64,000 nucleotides of DNA from Bacteroidota bacterium (GTDB lineage: Bacteria; Bacteroidota; Bacteroidia; Chitinophagales; Chitinophagaceae). Below the pieces are notes generated by a model. The model searched no databases, was not told where the DNA came from, and was given only the letters and a program-made list of their open reading frames with translations. Numbering within the stretch: position 1 is the first letter of the stretch; every line of letters starts with the position of its first letter. Location of the stretch: positions 310,001 through 374,000 of the forward strand of contig VGFT01000001.1 of assembly GCA_016868775.1 (NCBI GenBank). The letters run 5' to 3'. Position numbers and translations under genes: made by a program. Positions 17,270 to 25,917 of the stretch are shown piece after piece.

Positions 17270-18304
17270 ATGACAAGAAATAAGTCCTTTTTAGCCGTTT
17301 TAGTTCTGATTTTGGTCATTTCCGGCTGCAGCGATAAATACCTGCCCCTCTCAAAAAAATACAGCCCGGTCAGTGCCGATGGTCGGCCGAACTACGCCGA
17401 ACTGGCCTCTTGGGCTGCCCACCCCGCTAAGTGGGACCCCTCCGACAGCATCCCCAAACCGCTGCGGAAAGAAAAACCCGACCAACAGGTTGATGTATTT
17501 TATATACATCCCACCACCCACACCAGTAAGGAAACGGCCGGGCAATTCAATGGCGACCTCAACGACGCATATTTGAACGCCAAAACCGATTACAGTGCCA
17601 TGCTCTATCAGGCCAGTGTGTTCAATGAATCGGCCCGCGTGTTCGCTCCCCGGTACCGGCAGGGACATATTCAACAATTCTATGCTGCCGATACGATTCG
17701 AAGCCGTCAAGCGTTTGAACTGGCCTATTCAGATGTTCGAGCCGCGTTTCAATACTACCTGGAAAAAGAAAACAACAGCCGACCCATCATCATCGCCGGC
17801 CATAGCCAGGGCGCCCTCATGGCCTCGCTGCTCTTAAAAGAATTCTTCGACGGAAAACCCCTGCAAGCCAAACTTGTAGCAGCCTATGTGATCGGTTGGC
17901 CCATTCGCACCAATGAATACACCACCATCCCGCTTTGTACCATGCCTACCCAAACCAGTTGCCTCTGTAGCTGGAGAACCTTCCGAGAAGGATACCAACC
18001 CCCAAACAAAGCAAAAGAAACAGGTACATCCATCGGAGTGACGAACCCCCTGAGCTGGACAACCGACAATACCTTCGTCTCCCGCCAACAAAATCGGGGA
18101 AGCGTTCTCTACAAGTACAATAAGGTCTACCCCAAAACCACCGATGCGCAAATCAACGGCGGATACGTTTTCACCAAAAAACCGAAATTCCCCTGGAGCT
18201 TCCTCTACCGCACTTCCAATTACCATGCCGGGGATATTAATCTGTACTTTATGAACGTGCGCGAGAATGTTAAGGTGCGGGTGAGTAATTACTGGAAGAG
18301 ATGA
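17270..18304 (+). CDS. DUF3089 alpha/beta-hydrolase-like lipoprotein
   Basis: A 344-residue protein with a lipoprotein signal (LVLILVISGCSDKY). DUF3089 features are VDVFYIHPTTHTS, FAPRYRQ and the nucleophile elbow IIIAGHSQGALMASLL at about residue 175. The family is predicted to be an envelope-anchored esterase or lipase of unknown substrate. A weak -7 element (GACTTTTG) lies seven bases before the ATG. It is convergent with the UspA gene (17 bases). Confidence 0.85.
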   Translation: MTRNKSFLAVLVLILVISGCSDKYLPLSKKYSPVSADGRPNYAELASWAAHPAKWDPSDSIPKPLRKEKPDQQVDVFYIHPTTHTSKETAGQFNGDLNDAYLNAKTDYSAMLYQASVFNESARVFAPRYRQGHIQQFYAADTIRSRQAFELAYSDVRAAFQYYLEKENNSRPIIIAGHSQGALMASLLLKEFFDGKPLQAKLVAAYVIGWPIRTNEYTTIPLCTMPTQTSCLCSWRTFREGYQPPNKAKETGTSIGVTNPLSWTTDNTFVSRQQNRGSVLYKYNKVYPKTTDAQINGGYVFTKKPKFPWSFLYRTSNYHAGDINLYFMNVRENVKVRVSNYWKR

Positions 18305-18321
18305 GGGGATGGTTCAACTCC

Positions 18322-19146
18322 TCAATGTATTCCCACCGCAGGCACCCTTGCTTCTTTCAAAATCTTTTTGGTGGAGCTGCGTTTGAAGATGGCTTCGAGA
18401 AAGCGATGTTTCTTGGGGATAGTGATCAGTAGGTCAAGATTGTATTCCTCGGCAAAGCGGTTCAGTCCGGCTTCGATGTCATCCTCTTCAATAAAATGAT
18501 ATACCGGCTTACTGCTTTCTAATAAGGTATGCAACATCAAGGATTGTTCAGGGGTGTTGGCCCGGAATTCACGGTTCTCAAAATCCACATTGATGACATG
18601 CAGTTCGGCCTGAAAGGTTTTCTGAAATTCCTGTATAAAACGAGTAGGCATCGTATCGACCACTTCTCGGAAATCACAAGCCAATCCGATCTTTTTGATG
18701 CCGTGTCCAAACGACCTTCCATCCGGCACCACGATTACCGGATACTTGAGTTTTTTCACAGCTAGCAAAGTAGTGCTGCCGAACAATACGCGTTGCGCAC
18801 CGGTGAGTCCGGTCGCCCCCATCACGATGGCAAAGGGGTCTAACTTCTCGGCCAGCTTCTGTACTTCTTCTACCACGTTTCCCAAAATGGCCTCGGAATA
18901 AATTTTCAATTCTTTCCCGTGTACGTGTCGAAGGTCAGACTTGATCTGCTCCAATTGTTTTTCTGCAGCACCGCGCAAGTCATCGAGCGATACCATTACG
19001 AGCGGACCATCCGCAAAGGCTACCGGCACTTGATATACGTGAACAATCGTTACACTGTGGCCAATGGATTTAGCTAAATCCACTCCATAATTCATGGCAT
19101 TGTGAGCAACAGTCGAAAAGTCGGTGGCAATAATGATGGTTTTCAT
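18322..19146 (-). CDS. Tandem universal stress protein (UspA)
   Basis: A 274-residue protein with two Usp folds. The first (MKTIIIATDFSTVAHNAMNYG) carries the nucleotide-binding GATGLTGAQRVLFGSTTLLAV motif near residue 130. The second (KKIGLACDFREVV onward) lacks a clear GX2GX9GS motif. Typical of Bacteroidota stress-response UspA tandem proteins. The -7 element at 19151 lies almost on the start codon. Confidence 0.9.
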   Translation of the reverse strand: MKTIIIATDFSTVAHNAMNYGVDLAKSIGHSVTIVHVYQVPVAFADGPLVMVSLDDLRGAAEKQLEQIKSDLRHVHGKELKIYSEAILGNVVEEVQKLAEKLDPFAIVMGATGLTGAQRVLFGSTTLLAVKKLKYPVIVVPDGRSFGHGIKKIGLACDFREVVDTMPTRFIQEFQKTFQAELHVINVDFENREFRANTPEQSLMLHTLLESSKPVYHFIEEDDIEAGLNRFAEEYNLDLLITIPKKHRFLEAIFKRSSTKKILKEARVPAVGIH

Positions 19147-19150
19147 GCGA

Positions 19151-19158
19151 CGAAACTA
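19151..19158 (-). promoter_or_regulatory. -7 element TAGTTTCG of uspA
   Basis: A one-mismatch TAnnTTTG match on the minus strand, four bases from the ATG at 19146, suggesting leaderless transcription. Confidence 0.45.
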
Positions 19159-19243
19159 TTCGTGCGCTTTCATGGCTAGGGTGACCAAGATTGTGTAAGT
19201 ACATGACTTAGGGAAGTTGAGAGGATGAGGGCATCAAATTGCT

Positions 19244-19340
19244 GTTGAACCGTGATTGAACAATGGTTTAGCAATGGGTGGACTACATTGGACATTCGAC
19301 ATTGGACATTGGACTGCCCCGGTCATCGGACACCGGACAA
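19244..19340. repeat. Half of a family A array fused to a family B array
   Basis: GTTGAAC (19244), ATTGAAC (19255) and GTTTAGC (19266) keep the 11-bp phase, then the fourth position reads GGTGGAC and 7-bp family B words (GGACATT, CGACATT, GGACATT, CGGACAC) take over. The stop codon and last codons of the aminotransferase gene (19323-19340) are inside this array. Confidence 0.75.
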
Positions 19341-20471
19341 TCTCTCCCTCGCAGCGCGTAAAGTTTCTTCTTTTTTGGCAAAACAAAACCGCAGCACCTT
19401 ATGATCCTCGCCCGTGCGGTAAAAGGCAGATACGGGAATAGTGGCAACGCCAGCCTCTTTGATGAGTCGGATGGCAAAATCGGTATCCGACTCCTCACTA
19501 ATCTTGTGATACTTCGCGCAGATAAAATAACTGCCGTGACTGGGCAAGAACTCAAACCGGCTTCCCTGCATCAGCGAAAGAAATAAATCACGTTTTCGCT
19601 GTAAAAATGTTCCCAACAACAAATAGCCTTCCTTATTTTCAAGATACTCCGCCAAGGCCACTTGCGCCGGCGCAAAACACGTAAACACATTGAATTGATG
19701 CACCTTCCGAAATTCTTTCATCAACCCCTCCGGAGCAATACAATAGCCCAGCTTCCATCCGGTACAATGGTAGACTTTGCCGAAAGAAAAACACACAAAG
19801 CTTCTTTCGCGCAGATCCGGATAACGCAGCATACTTAAATGCGGCATTCCATCAAAGATCAAATTCTCGTACACCTCGTCGCTGATCAGGTATAGGTCCG
19901 GATGCTCCGAAACGATCGAACGCAACGCAACAATATCCAGATCGGTCAGTACCTGCCCGGTCGGATTGTGCGGAGAATTCAACACGATCGCCCGCGTACG
20001 CGGCGTGATCTTTCGCTTCAATTCCTCCCAATCGATCCGATAATCGGGGTGCGACAAAGAGATCGTTACCACCACCCCTCTATTCAACTCTATATTCGGA
20101 ATATAACTGTCGTAAGCCGGCTCAAACACGATCACCTCATCGCCCGGATGTACGATGGTGGTCAGTGCCGTATAAATCGCATAAGTACCGCCGGGTGTGA
20201 TCGTAATGGCTGTACTCGGATCAATCGAAGCTCCATAAAGCGCCTGCACTTTTTCTGCGATCTTTTCGCGTAACGGCAAATACCCGGGCATCGGTGCGTA
20301 CTGGTTGAATCCGTCGCGCATCGCTTTGCTCACCCCCTCCCGCAACGCTTCGGGCATGGGAAAATCAGGAAACCCCTGCCCCAGATTCACTGCCTGATGC
20401 TCCACGGCCAACGCACTCATCGTGCTGAAGATCGTCGTACCCACCCGCTGAAGTTTGGATTCAAATGCCAT
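19323..20471 (-). CDS. PLP-dependent class I/II aminotransferase, methionine aminotransferase type
   Basis: 382 residues, fold type I. Seen: NLGQGFPDFPMPE, NQYAPMPGYLPLR, NSPHNPTGQV, SDEVYENL and the PLP lysine segment SFGKVYHCTGWKLGY near residues 230-244. This set matches the YbdL/kynurenine aminotransferase-like group, which prefers methionine. It overlaps nothing but starts one base after manC ends, so it closes the kdsD-manC operon. The final codons lie in repeat DNA, so the extreme C-terminus may be strain-variable. Confidence 0.87.
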   Translation of the reverse strand: MAFESKLQRVGTTIFSTMSALAVEHQAVNLGQGFPDFPMPEALREGVSKAMRDGFNQYAPMPGYLPLREKIAEKVQALYGASIDPSTAITITPGGTYAIYTALTTIVHPGDEVIVFEPAYDSYIPNIELNRGVVVTISLSHPDYRIDWEELKRKITPRTRAIVLNSPHNPTGQVLTDLDIVALRSIVSEHPDLYLISDEVYENLIFDGMPHLSMLRYPDLRERSFVCFSFGKVYHCTGWKLGYCIAPEGLMKEFRKVHQFNVFTCFAPAQVALAEYLENKEGYLLLGTFLQRKRDLFLSLMQGSRFEFLPSHGSYFICAKYHKISEESDTDFAIRLIKEAGVATIPVSAFYRTGEDHKVLRFCFAKKEETLRAARERLSGVR

Positions 20472-20472
20472 A

Positions 20473-21555
20473 TCAGAGATATTGTTCGCCGAAATTCCGT
20501 TTCACCTCGGCTACATATTCCTTAATCGCCTGCTCCTGATCGCGCTTACAGATCAACAGCACATCGGGTGTATCCACAATGATGTAATCCTTCAATCCCT
20601 GCAACACCATCAGCTTGTCACCCGCCGCATGCACCATGCAATTGTTCGCATCCACCACCATCACCTGCTTGCCCACCACCGCATTGCCGAAATAATCTTT
20701 TTCCATGTTGTCCCACACACTGTTCAATGTACCCAGATCGCTCCAGCCAAAATCAGCCGGGATCACAGACACGTTTTCCGCCTTCTCCATCACGGCAATA
20801 TCGATCGAGGTATTCACACAAAGCGAATAGATCCGTTCCACCGCCTCGGCTTCCGCCGAGGTATTGAAAGCCGACCGCTCGGCCTGGAATAATTCATTGA
20901 TCTCAGGCATGTGTCTCTCCAACGCCGCCAGGATGCTGTCAACCGACCAAGTGAAGATCCCCGCATTCCATAAAAAATCACCGCTGGCCAAAAAAGTCTT
21001 GGCCATCTCCAGATTGGGTTTTTCGGTAAACGTCTTCACATCAAACACTTCGCCTACCCGTACCTCCGGATCGAACTGAATGTATCCGTAGCCCGTGTTG
21101 GGGTGATTGGGTTTGATGCCGATGGTGACCAACGCATCGCGCGTTTCGACAAAATCAAAAGCCTGATTCACCACCGAACCAAAAGCCACCGGATCCATAA
21201 TCAAATGATCGGCCGGCGCCGCGATCATCGACGCCTTCGAATCGATGGCAATTAACTTATACGTAATGTAAGCAATACAAGCCGCGGTGTTCTTACGATA
21301 GGGCTCGGCCAAGATCCGATCCGCTGCGATCTCCGGCAGTTGCTCCCGCACCAGCGAAACATATTCAGCGGAGGTGACAATAAAAATATTTTCAGCAGGC
21401 ACCAAGTGTTTGTATCGATCTACCGTCTGCTGGATCAGCGTTCGACCTAAACCCAATACATCCAAGAATTGTTTGGGATAGGTAGCTCGACTCATCGGCC
21501 AAAACCGACTGCCGATTCCCCCGGCCATTACCGCCACGTATCGATGCTTATTCAT
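20473..21555 (-). CDS. manC: Mannose-1-phosphate guanylyltransferase
   Basis: The enzyme makes GDP-mannose from GTP and mannose-1-phosphate for surface polysaccharides. The signature GGIGSRFWPMSRATYPKQFL is at residues 12-31; AEPYRKNTAACIAY, FTEKPN and ADFGWSDLGTLNSVWD follow. At 360 residues it has the nucleotidyltransferase domain without the C-terminal isomerase domain of the bifunctional enzymes. It starts three bases after kdsD ends. Confidence 0.9.
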   Translation of the reverse strand: MNKHRYVAVMAGGIGSRFWPMSRATYPKQFLDVLGLGRTLIQQTVDRYKHLVPAENIFIVTSAEYVSLVREQLPEIAADRILAEPYRKNTAACIAYITYKLIAIDSKASMIAAPADHLIMDPVAFGSVVNQAFDFVETRDALVTIGIKPNHPNTGYGYIQFDPEVRVGEVFDVKTFTEKPNLEMAKTFLASGDFLWNAGIFTWSVDSILAALERHMPEINELFQAERSAFNTSAEAEAVERIYSLCVNTSIDIAVMEKAENVSVIPADFGWSDLGTLNSVWDNMEKDYFGNAVVGKQVMVVDANNCMVHAAGDKLMVLQGLKDYIIVDTPDVLLICKRDQEQAIKEYVAEVKRNFGEQYL

Positions 21556-21558
21556 AAG

Positions 21559-22521
21559 TCAATGCAATCCTTCCCGGATCAGGTCATGTATATGAATCAT
21601 ACCCACATATCGATCGTCCTGCACCACCGCCAACTGCGAGATCGAATGATCCTGCAACACACTCAACGCCTCCACCGCCAGGGCCTCCGGAGCGATCCAC
21701 TTGGGACCAGCCGTCATAATATCAATGGCTCTCATCCCGCTCCAATCCACCCCCCTTTCCAACATGCGACGCAGATCCCCATCCGTAATGATGCCCAATA
21801 ATTTCTCCTGTGCATCCACCACGGCCGTCACCCCCAAACGCTTTTGCGTCATTTCCAAAATGGCCTCCTGTACCAACGCTTCCGCGCGAACCGAAGGCTT
21901 CTCATTGGCACGAGCCAGATCCATCACCCGCAAATACAACCGCTTGCCCAACGCACCACCCGGATGGACGCGGGCAAAATCATCCGAACGAAAACCACGC
22001 AGCTTCATCAAACAGATCGCGAGCGCATCGCCCATCACCAACTGCGCCGTGGTACTGGTGGTAGGGGCGAGGTTATTGGGACAAGCCTCCTGCTCCACCA
22101 CCGTATCAATTACCACATCCGCCTGCAAGGCCAAATACGAATCCAACTTACCTACCAACGCGATCAAGGTATTGCCAAACTCCTTTACCAACGGCACCAA
22201 TGTTTTGATCTCCGCACTCTCCCCACTCTTGCTGATCAACACCACCACATCGCCCGGCATGATCATCCCCAAATCACCATGAATGGCATCCGCCGCATGC
22301 ATGAACGCCGCCGGCGTACCCGTTGAATTGAAGGTGGCTACGATCTTCTGCGCAATCACTGCACTTTTTCCAATACCACTGATGATAACTCGACCGGTGG
22401 CCTCCGATAATACCTGAACGGCCTGCTCAAAATCCGCACCGATCCGATCAGCCAAAGCCGCCACGGAAGCAGATTCTATTTGAACGGTCTCCCGCGCTAT
22501 GTTTTGAATGGATATGGCCAT
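21559..22521 (-). CDS. kdsD: Arabinose-5-phosphate isomerase, SIS plus CBS pair
   Basis: A 320-residue KpsF/GutQ protein, which interconverts ribulose-5-phosphate and arabinose-5-phosphate for Kdo synthesis. The SIS domain shows ISGIGKSAVIAQKIVATFNSTGTPAAF and HAADAIHGDLGMI; HPGGALGKRL precedes two CBS domains to the C-terminus. I chose ATG 22521 (MAISIQNIARE) over an upstream in-frame start. First gene of the kdsD-manC-aminotransferase operon, linking it to envelope polysaccharide. Confidence 0.92.
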   Translation of the reverse strand: MAISIQNIARETVQIESASVAALADRIGADFEQAVQVLSEATGRVIISGIGKSAVIAQKIVATFNSTGTPAAFMHAADAIHGDLGMIMPGDVVVLISKSGESAEIKTLVPLVKEFGNTLIALVGKLDSYLALQADVVIDTVVEQEACPNNLAPTTSTTAQLVMGDALAICLMKLRGFRSDDFARVHPGGALGKRLYLRVMDLARANEKPSVRAEALVQEAILEMTQKRLGVTAVVDAQEKLLGIITDGDLRRMLERGVDWSGMRAIDIMTAGPKWIAPEALAVEALSVLQDHSISQLAVVQDDRYVGMIHIHDLIREGLH

Positions 22522-22694
22522 GAGGAGAAAACAGAGCAAAACTAACCAATTTTAATGGCCTAATCGGGTTCGTTTAAAACCCTTCAAACCGTTGTTTTTC
22601 CCCTTGAAATCAGTCACTTGAACGCTAACTTCGCCATCCCAAAAAATAAAAAACCCCACCCCGCCGAAACTTCGTATCTTATGGATTGAACCGA

Positions 22695-24971
22695 ATGGAC
22701 CGAAGTTTGTTTAAGGAAATGTCAAAAAAAGAGAGCATAAAGACTACAAAGACGAAGAAAACCCCTGCCCGTAACGGCAAATCTGACTTACACCAGGCCC
22801 TCCAAGAGCACTTCGGGTTCGATCAGTTCAAAGGCCAGCAGGAAAAAGCCATTGAATCGCTATTGGCGGGACACGATACGTTTGTGATCATGCCCACCGG
22901 TGGCGGCAAAAGTCTCTGCTACCAACTCCCGGCCCTGATCAGCGAAGGCGTGGCCATTATCGTTTCGCCCCTTATTGCGCTGATGAAAAATCAGGTCGAC
23001 CTGATCCGCGGCTACAGCAGCGAAGATGCCATCGCCCATTTCCTGAACTCCACCCTCAGCAAAAAAGAGATCAAAGAAGTGCAGGCAGACCTGACCAGCG
23101 GCACCACCAAGATGCTCTATGTGGCCCCCGAAACCATGACCAAAGCCGAAAACCTGGAATTTTTCAGCGGACTCCGTATCTCCTTCTTTGCGGTAGATGA
23201 AGCGCATTGCATCTCGGAATGGGGACATGATTTCCGACCCGAATACCGCCGCCTGCGTGAAATGATGAACGAGATTAGTCCCACCTCCCCCATGGTCGCC
23301 CTCACCGCTACGGCTACTCCCAAAGTACAAACCGACATTGTCAAAAACCTTGAACTCCGCCAGCCCAATATTTTTATTTCTTCCTTCAACCGGTCGAATC
23401 TTTTTTATGAAGTTCTTCCTAAGATCAAAAAGTCACAGACCGACGAGAACATCGTTCGCTTCATCAAATCGATGAAGGGAAAAAGCGGCATCATCTACAC
23501 GCTCAACCGAAAAACAACCGAAGAACTGGCCGATATCTTAAAGGCCAACGGCATCAAAGCCGTAGCTTATCACGCGGGACTCGACAGCAAACTGCGGGCC
23601 GAACGGCAAGACCAATTCCTCGGCGAAGACGTACAAGTGATCTGCGCCACCATCGCCTTCGGCATGGGAATTGACAAGCCCGATATCCGCTTCGTCATCC
23701 ACTACAACATTCCTAAGTCGATCGAGAATTATTATCAGGAAACCGGAAGAGCCGGGCGCGACGGACTGGAAGGAAAATGCATTCTCTATTATTCGCACAA
23801 AGACGTCAGCAAACTCGAACACCTGATGCGCGACAAGCCCCTGAGCGAACGCGAAGTGGGTGCCCAACTCATACAGGAAACCGTTGCCTTCGCGGAAACC
23901 GGCGTCTGCCGCCGACGCGTACTGATGAGCTACTTCGGCGAAGAATACCCAAAGGAGAATTGCGGACAGTGCGACAACTGCCGAAATCCCAAAGAAAGAC
24001 AAGAAGCAAAAGCCGAAGCCACACAAGTATTAAAAGCGATCCGTGAACTCGATGAGCGCTTCGCCACCGATTACGTGATCTCCATCCTGATCGGAAAGAT
24101 CACCCCGCAAATTCAAATGTTCAGACACGAGGGCGTAGAAGCCTTTGCTTCGGGCAACGACCAGGAACCGTATTTCTGGAACTCCTTGATCCGACAAATG
24201 ATCCTGGAAGGATTGCTCACCAAAGACATCGAAGAATACGGCATCCTAAAGATCACCAAGAAAGGAGAAACGTTCCTGAAAAAACCCAAGTCCTTCGAAA
24301 TGGTCATCAACAACCTCTACAACGATGCCCATGCCGATGACGAGGAAGGCGCCGGCGAAGAAGGCGAGGCCGTGGCACTCGACGACCGACTGATGAAGAT
24401 GCTGATGGAACTGCGCCAACAAGAAGCCAAGAAAAAAGGATTGCCCCCGTTCGTGATCTTTCTGGAATCGTCGCTTCACGACATGGCCACGTTCTATCCG
24501 ACCACGTTAGAAGGACTCGAAAAATGCCAAGGCATCAGCAAAGGCAAGGCCCTCAAATACGGAAAGCCGTTCGTTGACCTGATCGCTCGATACGTAGAGG
24601 ATAACGGCATCGAACCACCGGATGATTTTGTAATGAAGAGCGTCATCAATAAGAGTGGAAACAAAGTTTATATCATTCAGAATACCGATAAGAAGGTTTC
24701 ACTCGAAACCATCGCCAAGAACAAAGGCTGGCGCATGGATGAAATGCTGGAAGAAATGGAAAGCATCGCTGCCAGCGGTACTCGACTCAACCTCGATTAC
24801 GCGATCGATGAAATGCTCGACGAAGAAGAACAAGACGAGATCATCGAATACTTCAAAGGATGTGAGACCTCCTCCCTGCAAGTAGCCCAAGAAGAACTGG
24901 CCGATTTTGATTTCAACTGGGAACAACTCAAGATCATGCGGATCAAGTTTTTGACGAAGTACGGGATGTGA
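22695..24971 (+). CDS. recQ: ATP-dependent DNA helicase RecQ
   Basis: A 758-residue 3'-5' helicase. Motif I PTGGGKSLCYQLPAL, the DEAH box DEAHCISEWGHDFRPEYR, the RQC zinc cysteines CRRRVLMSYFGE...CGQCDNC, winged helix, and an HRDC domain (GLPPFVIFLESSL, about residues 575-650) are all present. About 100 extra C-terminal residues with an acidic stretch (MLDEEEQDEIIEYF) follow, as in other Bacteroidota RecQ. ATG 22695 is the first true ATG in frame; 22719 is possible. Confidence 0.94.
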   Translation: MDRSLFKEMSKKESIKTTKTKKTPARNGKSDLHQALQEHFGFDQFKGQQEKAIESLLAGHDTFVIMPTGGGKSLCYQLPALISEGVAIIVSPLIALMKNQVDLIRGYSSEDAIAHFLNSTLSKKEIKEVQADLTSGTTKMLYVAPETMTKAENLEFFSGLRISFFAVDEAHCISEWGHDFRPEYRRLREMMNEISPTSPMVALTATATPKVQTDIVKNLELRQPNIFISSFNRSNLFYEVLPKIKKSQTDENIVRFIKSMKGKSGIIYTLNRKTTEELADILKANGIKAVAYHAGLDSKLRAERQDQFLGEDVQVICATIAFGMGIDKPDIRFVIHYNIPKSIENYYQETGRAGRDGLEGKCILYYSHKDVSKLEHLMRDKPLSEREVGAQLIQETVAFAETGVCRRRVLMSYFGEEYPKENCGQCDNCRNPKERQEAKAEATQVLKAIRELDERFATDYVISILIGKITPQIQMFRHEGVEAFASGNDQEPYFWNSLIRQMILEGLLTKDIEEYGILKITKKGETFLKKPKSFEMVINNLYNDAHADDEEGAGEEGEAVALDDRLMKMLMELRQQEAKKKGLPPFVIFLESSLHDMATFYPTTLEGLEKCQGISKGKALKYGKPFVDLIARYVEDNGIEPPDDFVMKSVINKSGNKVYIIQNTDKKVSLETIAKNKGWRMDEMLEEMESIAASGTRLNLDYAIDEMLDEEEQDEIIEYFKGCETSSLQVAQEELADFDFNWEQLKIMRIKFLTKYGM

Positions 24972-24981
24972 GCGCCAGCGG

Positions 24982-25018
24982 CGGTCGAATGTCCAATGAC
25001 CGCTGCGCGGACTGTACG
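24982..25018. repeat. Short family B fragment
   Basis: GAATGTCCAATGACCGCTGCGCGGAC carries family B words in inverted orientation and a partial GCGCGGAC hairpin arm. It fills the space between recQ and the GDPD gene. Confidence 0.55.
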
Positions 25019-25026
25019 CTAAACAG

Positions 25027-25034
25027 TAACTTCG
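25027..25034 (+). promoter_or_regulatory. -7 element TAACTTCG of the GDPD gene
   Basis: The same sequence as before mqnC, with only three bases to the ATG at 25038. Confidence 0.5.
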
Positions 25035-25037
25035 TTT

Positions 25038-25808
25038 ATGCGCTATATTCTACCCCTTTCCTTACTCACGCTTGCCTGTGCCTCCATGAAAGTTCCTACA
25101 TATAAATCTGTCAATCACATCGTGGCTCATCGGGGCGCCTTCAAGAAAAACGGATTCCCGGAAAATTCTATTGCCTCTCTGCAGGAAGCGATTCGCCTCG
25201 GTTGCGCGGGTTCCGAGTTCGATGTACGGATGAGTGCCGATGACTCATTAGTCATCAATCACGACGCGCATCACAACAAGCTGGAGATCGAGAAAACTCG
25301 TTACGCGGAACTCATCCAGTATCCACTTTCTAACGACGAGAAATTGCCCACCCTCCGCGAGTATTTACTGGCAGGTGAGAAAGGAAACAAGCATACGGAT
25401 CTGGTGTTGGAGATCAAACCCTCCGGACTTGGTCCCGATCGCGCCCGGGCGATTGTCGACAACGTACTTGACCTGGTGAAGGAAATTAAGCCTTCTTATC
25501 GCATCGTGTACATCAGTTTCGATTACAATATGTGCACGCGCATACTCGAGAAACTACCGAAGGCGCATGTGCAATATCTCAATGGCGATAAAACACCCGA
25601 TCAATTAAAGGAGGCAGGTATTAAGGGGATGGATTATAACTACAGCGTTTATAAAAAGCATCCGGAATGGATCACGCGCGCTAAAGAATTGGGAATCGTT
25701 TTGAACGTGTGGACGGTTAACGAACTGACCCAGATGGACGACTTCCTTAAACAAGGCTTTGATCTGATTACAACCAACGAACCTGAGGAAGGATTAAAGA
25801 GGCAGTAG
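25038..25808 (+). CDS. Glycerophosphodiester phosphodiesterase, probable lipoprotein
   Basis: 256 residues with a signal sequence ending LLTLACAS. The GDPD core is present: HRGAFKKNGFPENS (catalytic His and Asn), EFDVRMSADDSLVINHD, LVLEIKPS and the C-terminal LNVWTVNE. It would hydrolyse deacylated phospholipids to glycerol-3-phosphate and alcohol at the envelope. Confidence 0.9.
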   Translation: MRYILPLSLLTLACASMKVPTYKSVNHIVAHRGAFKKNGFPENSIASLQEAIRLGCAGSEFDVRMSADDSLVINHDAHHNKLEIEKTRYAELIQYPLSNDEKLPTLREYLLAGEKGNKHTDLVLEIKPSGLGPDRARAIVDNVLDLVKEIKPSYRIVYISFDYNMCTRILEKLPKAHVQYLNGDKTPDQLKEAGIKGMDYNYSVYKKHPEWITRAKELGIVLNVWTVNELTQMDDFLKQGFDLITTNEPEEGLKRQ

Positions 25809-25817
25809 AACTGTGCG

Positions 25818-25898
25818 CCGACCACCGTCCGCCGACCGCCAACTAGCAACTATAAACTACTGACAGCCGACACCCGCCTTCGCCAAGGCTTCGGCGGG
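25818..25898. repeat. Family D array: eight 7-bp units, then a GC-rich hairpin
   Basis: CCGACCA, CCGTCCG, CCGACCG, CCAACTA, GCAACTA, TAAACTA, CTGACAG, CCGACAC run without gaps from 25818 to 25873. A hairpin with arms CCCGCC and GGCGGG and inner GCC/GGC follows (25873-25898) and may terminate the GDPD transcript, though no T-run is present. Confidence 0.65.
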
Positions 25899-25917
25899 CA
25901 ATGTCGGACTGCTCCAG

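Noticed and set aside
24982..25018. Family B fragment as recQ terminator
   Set aside because: No stable stem followed by a T-run is present.
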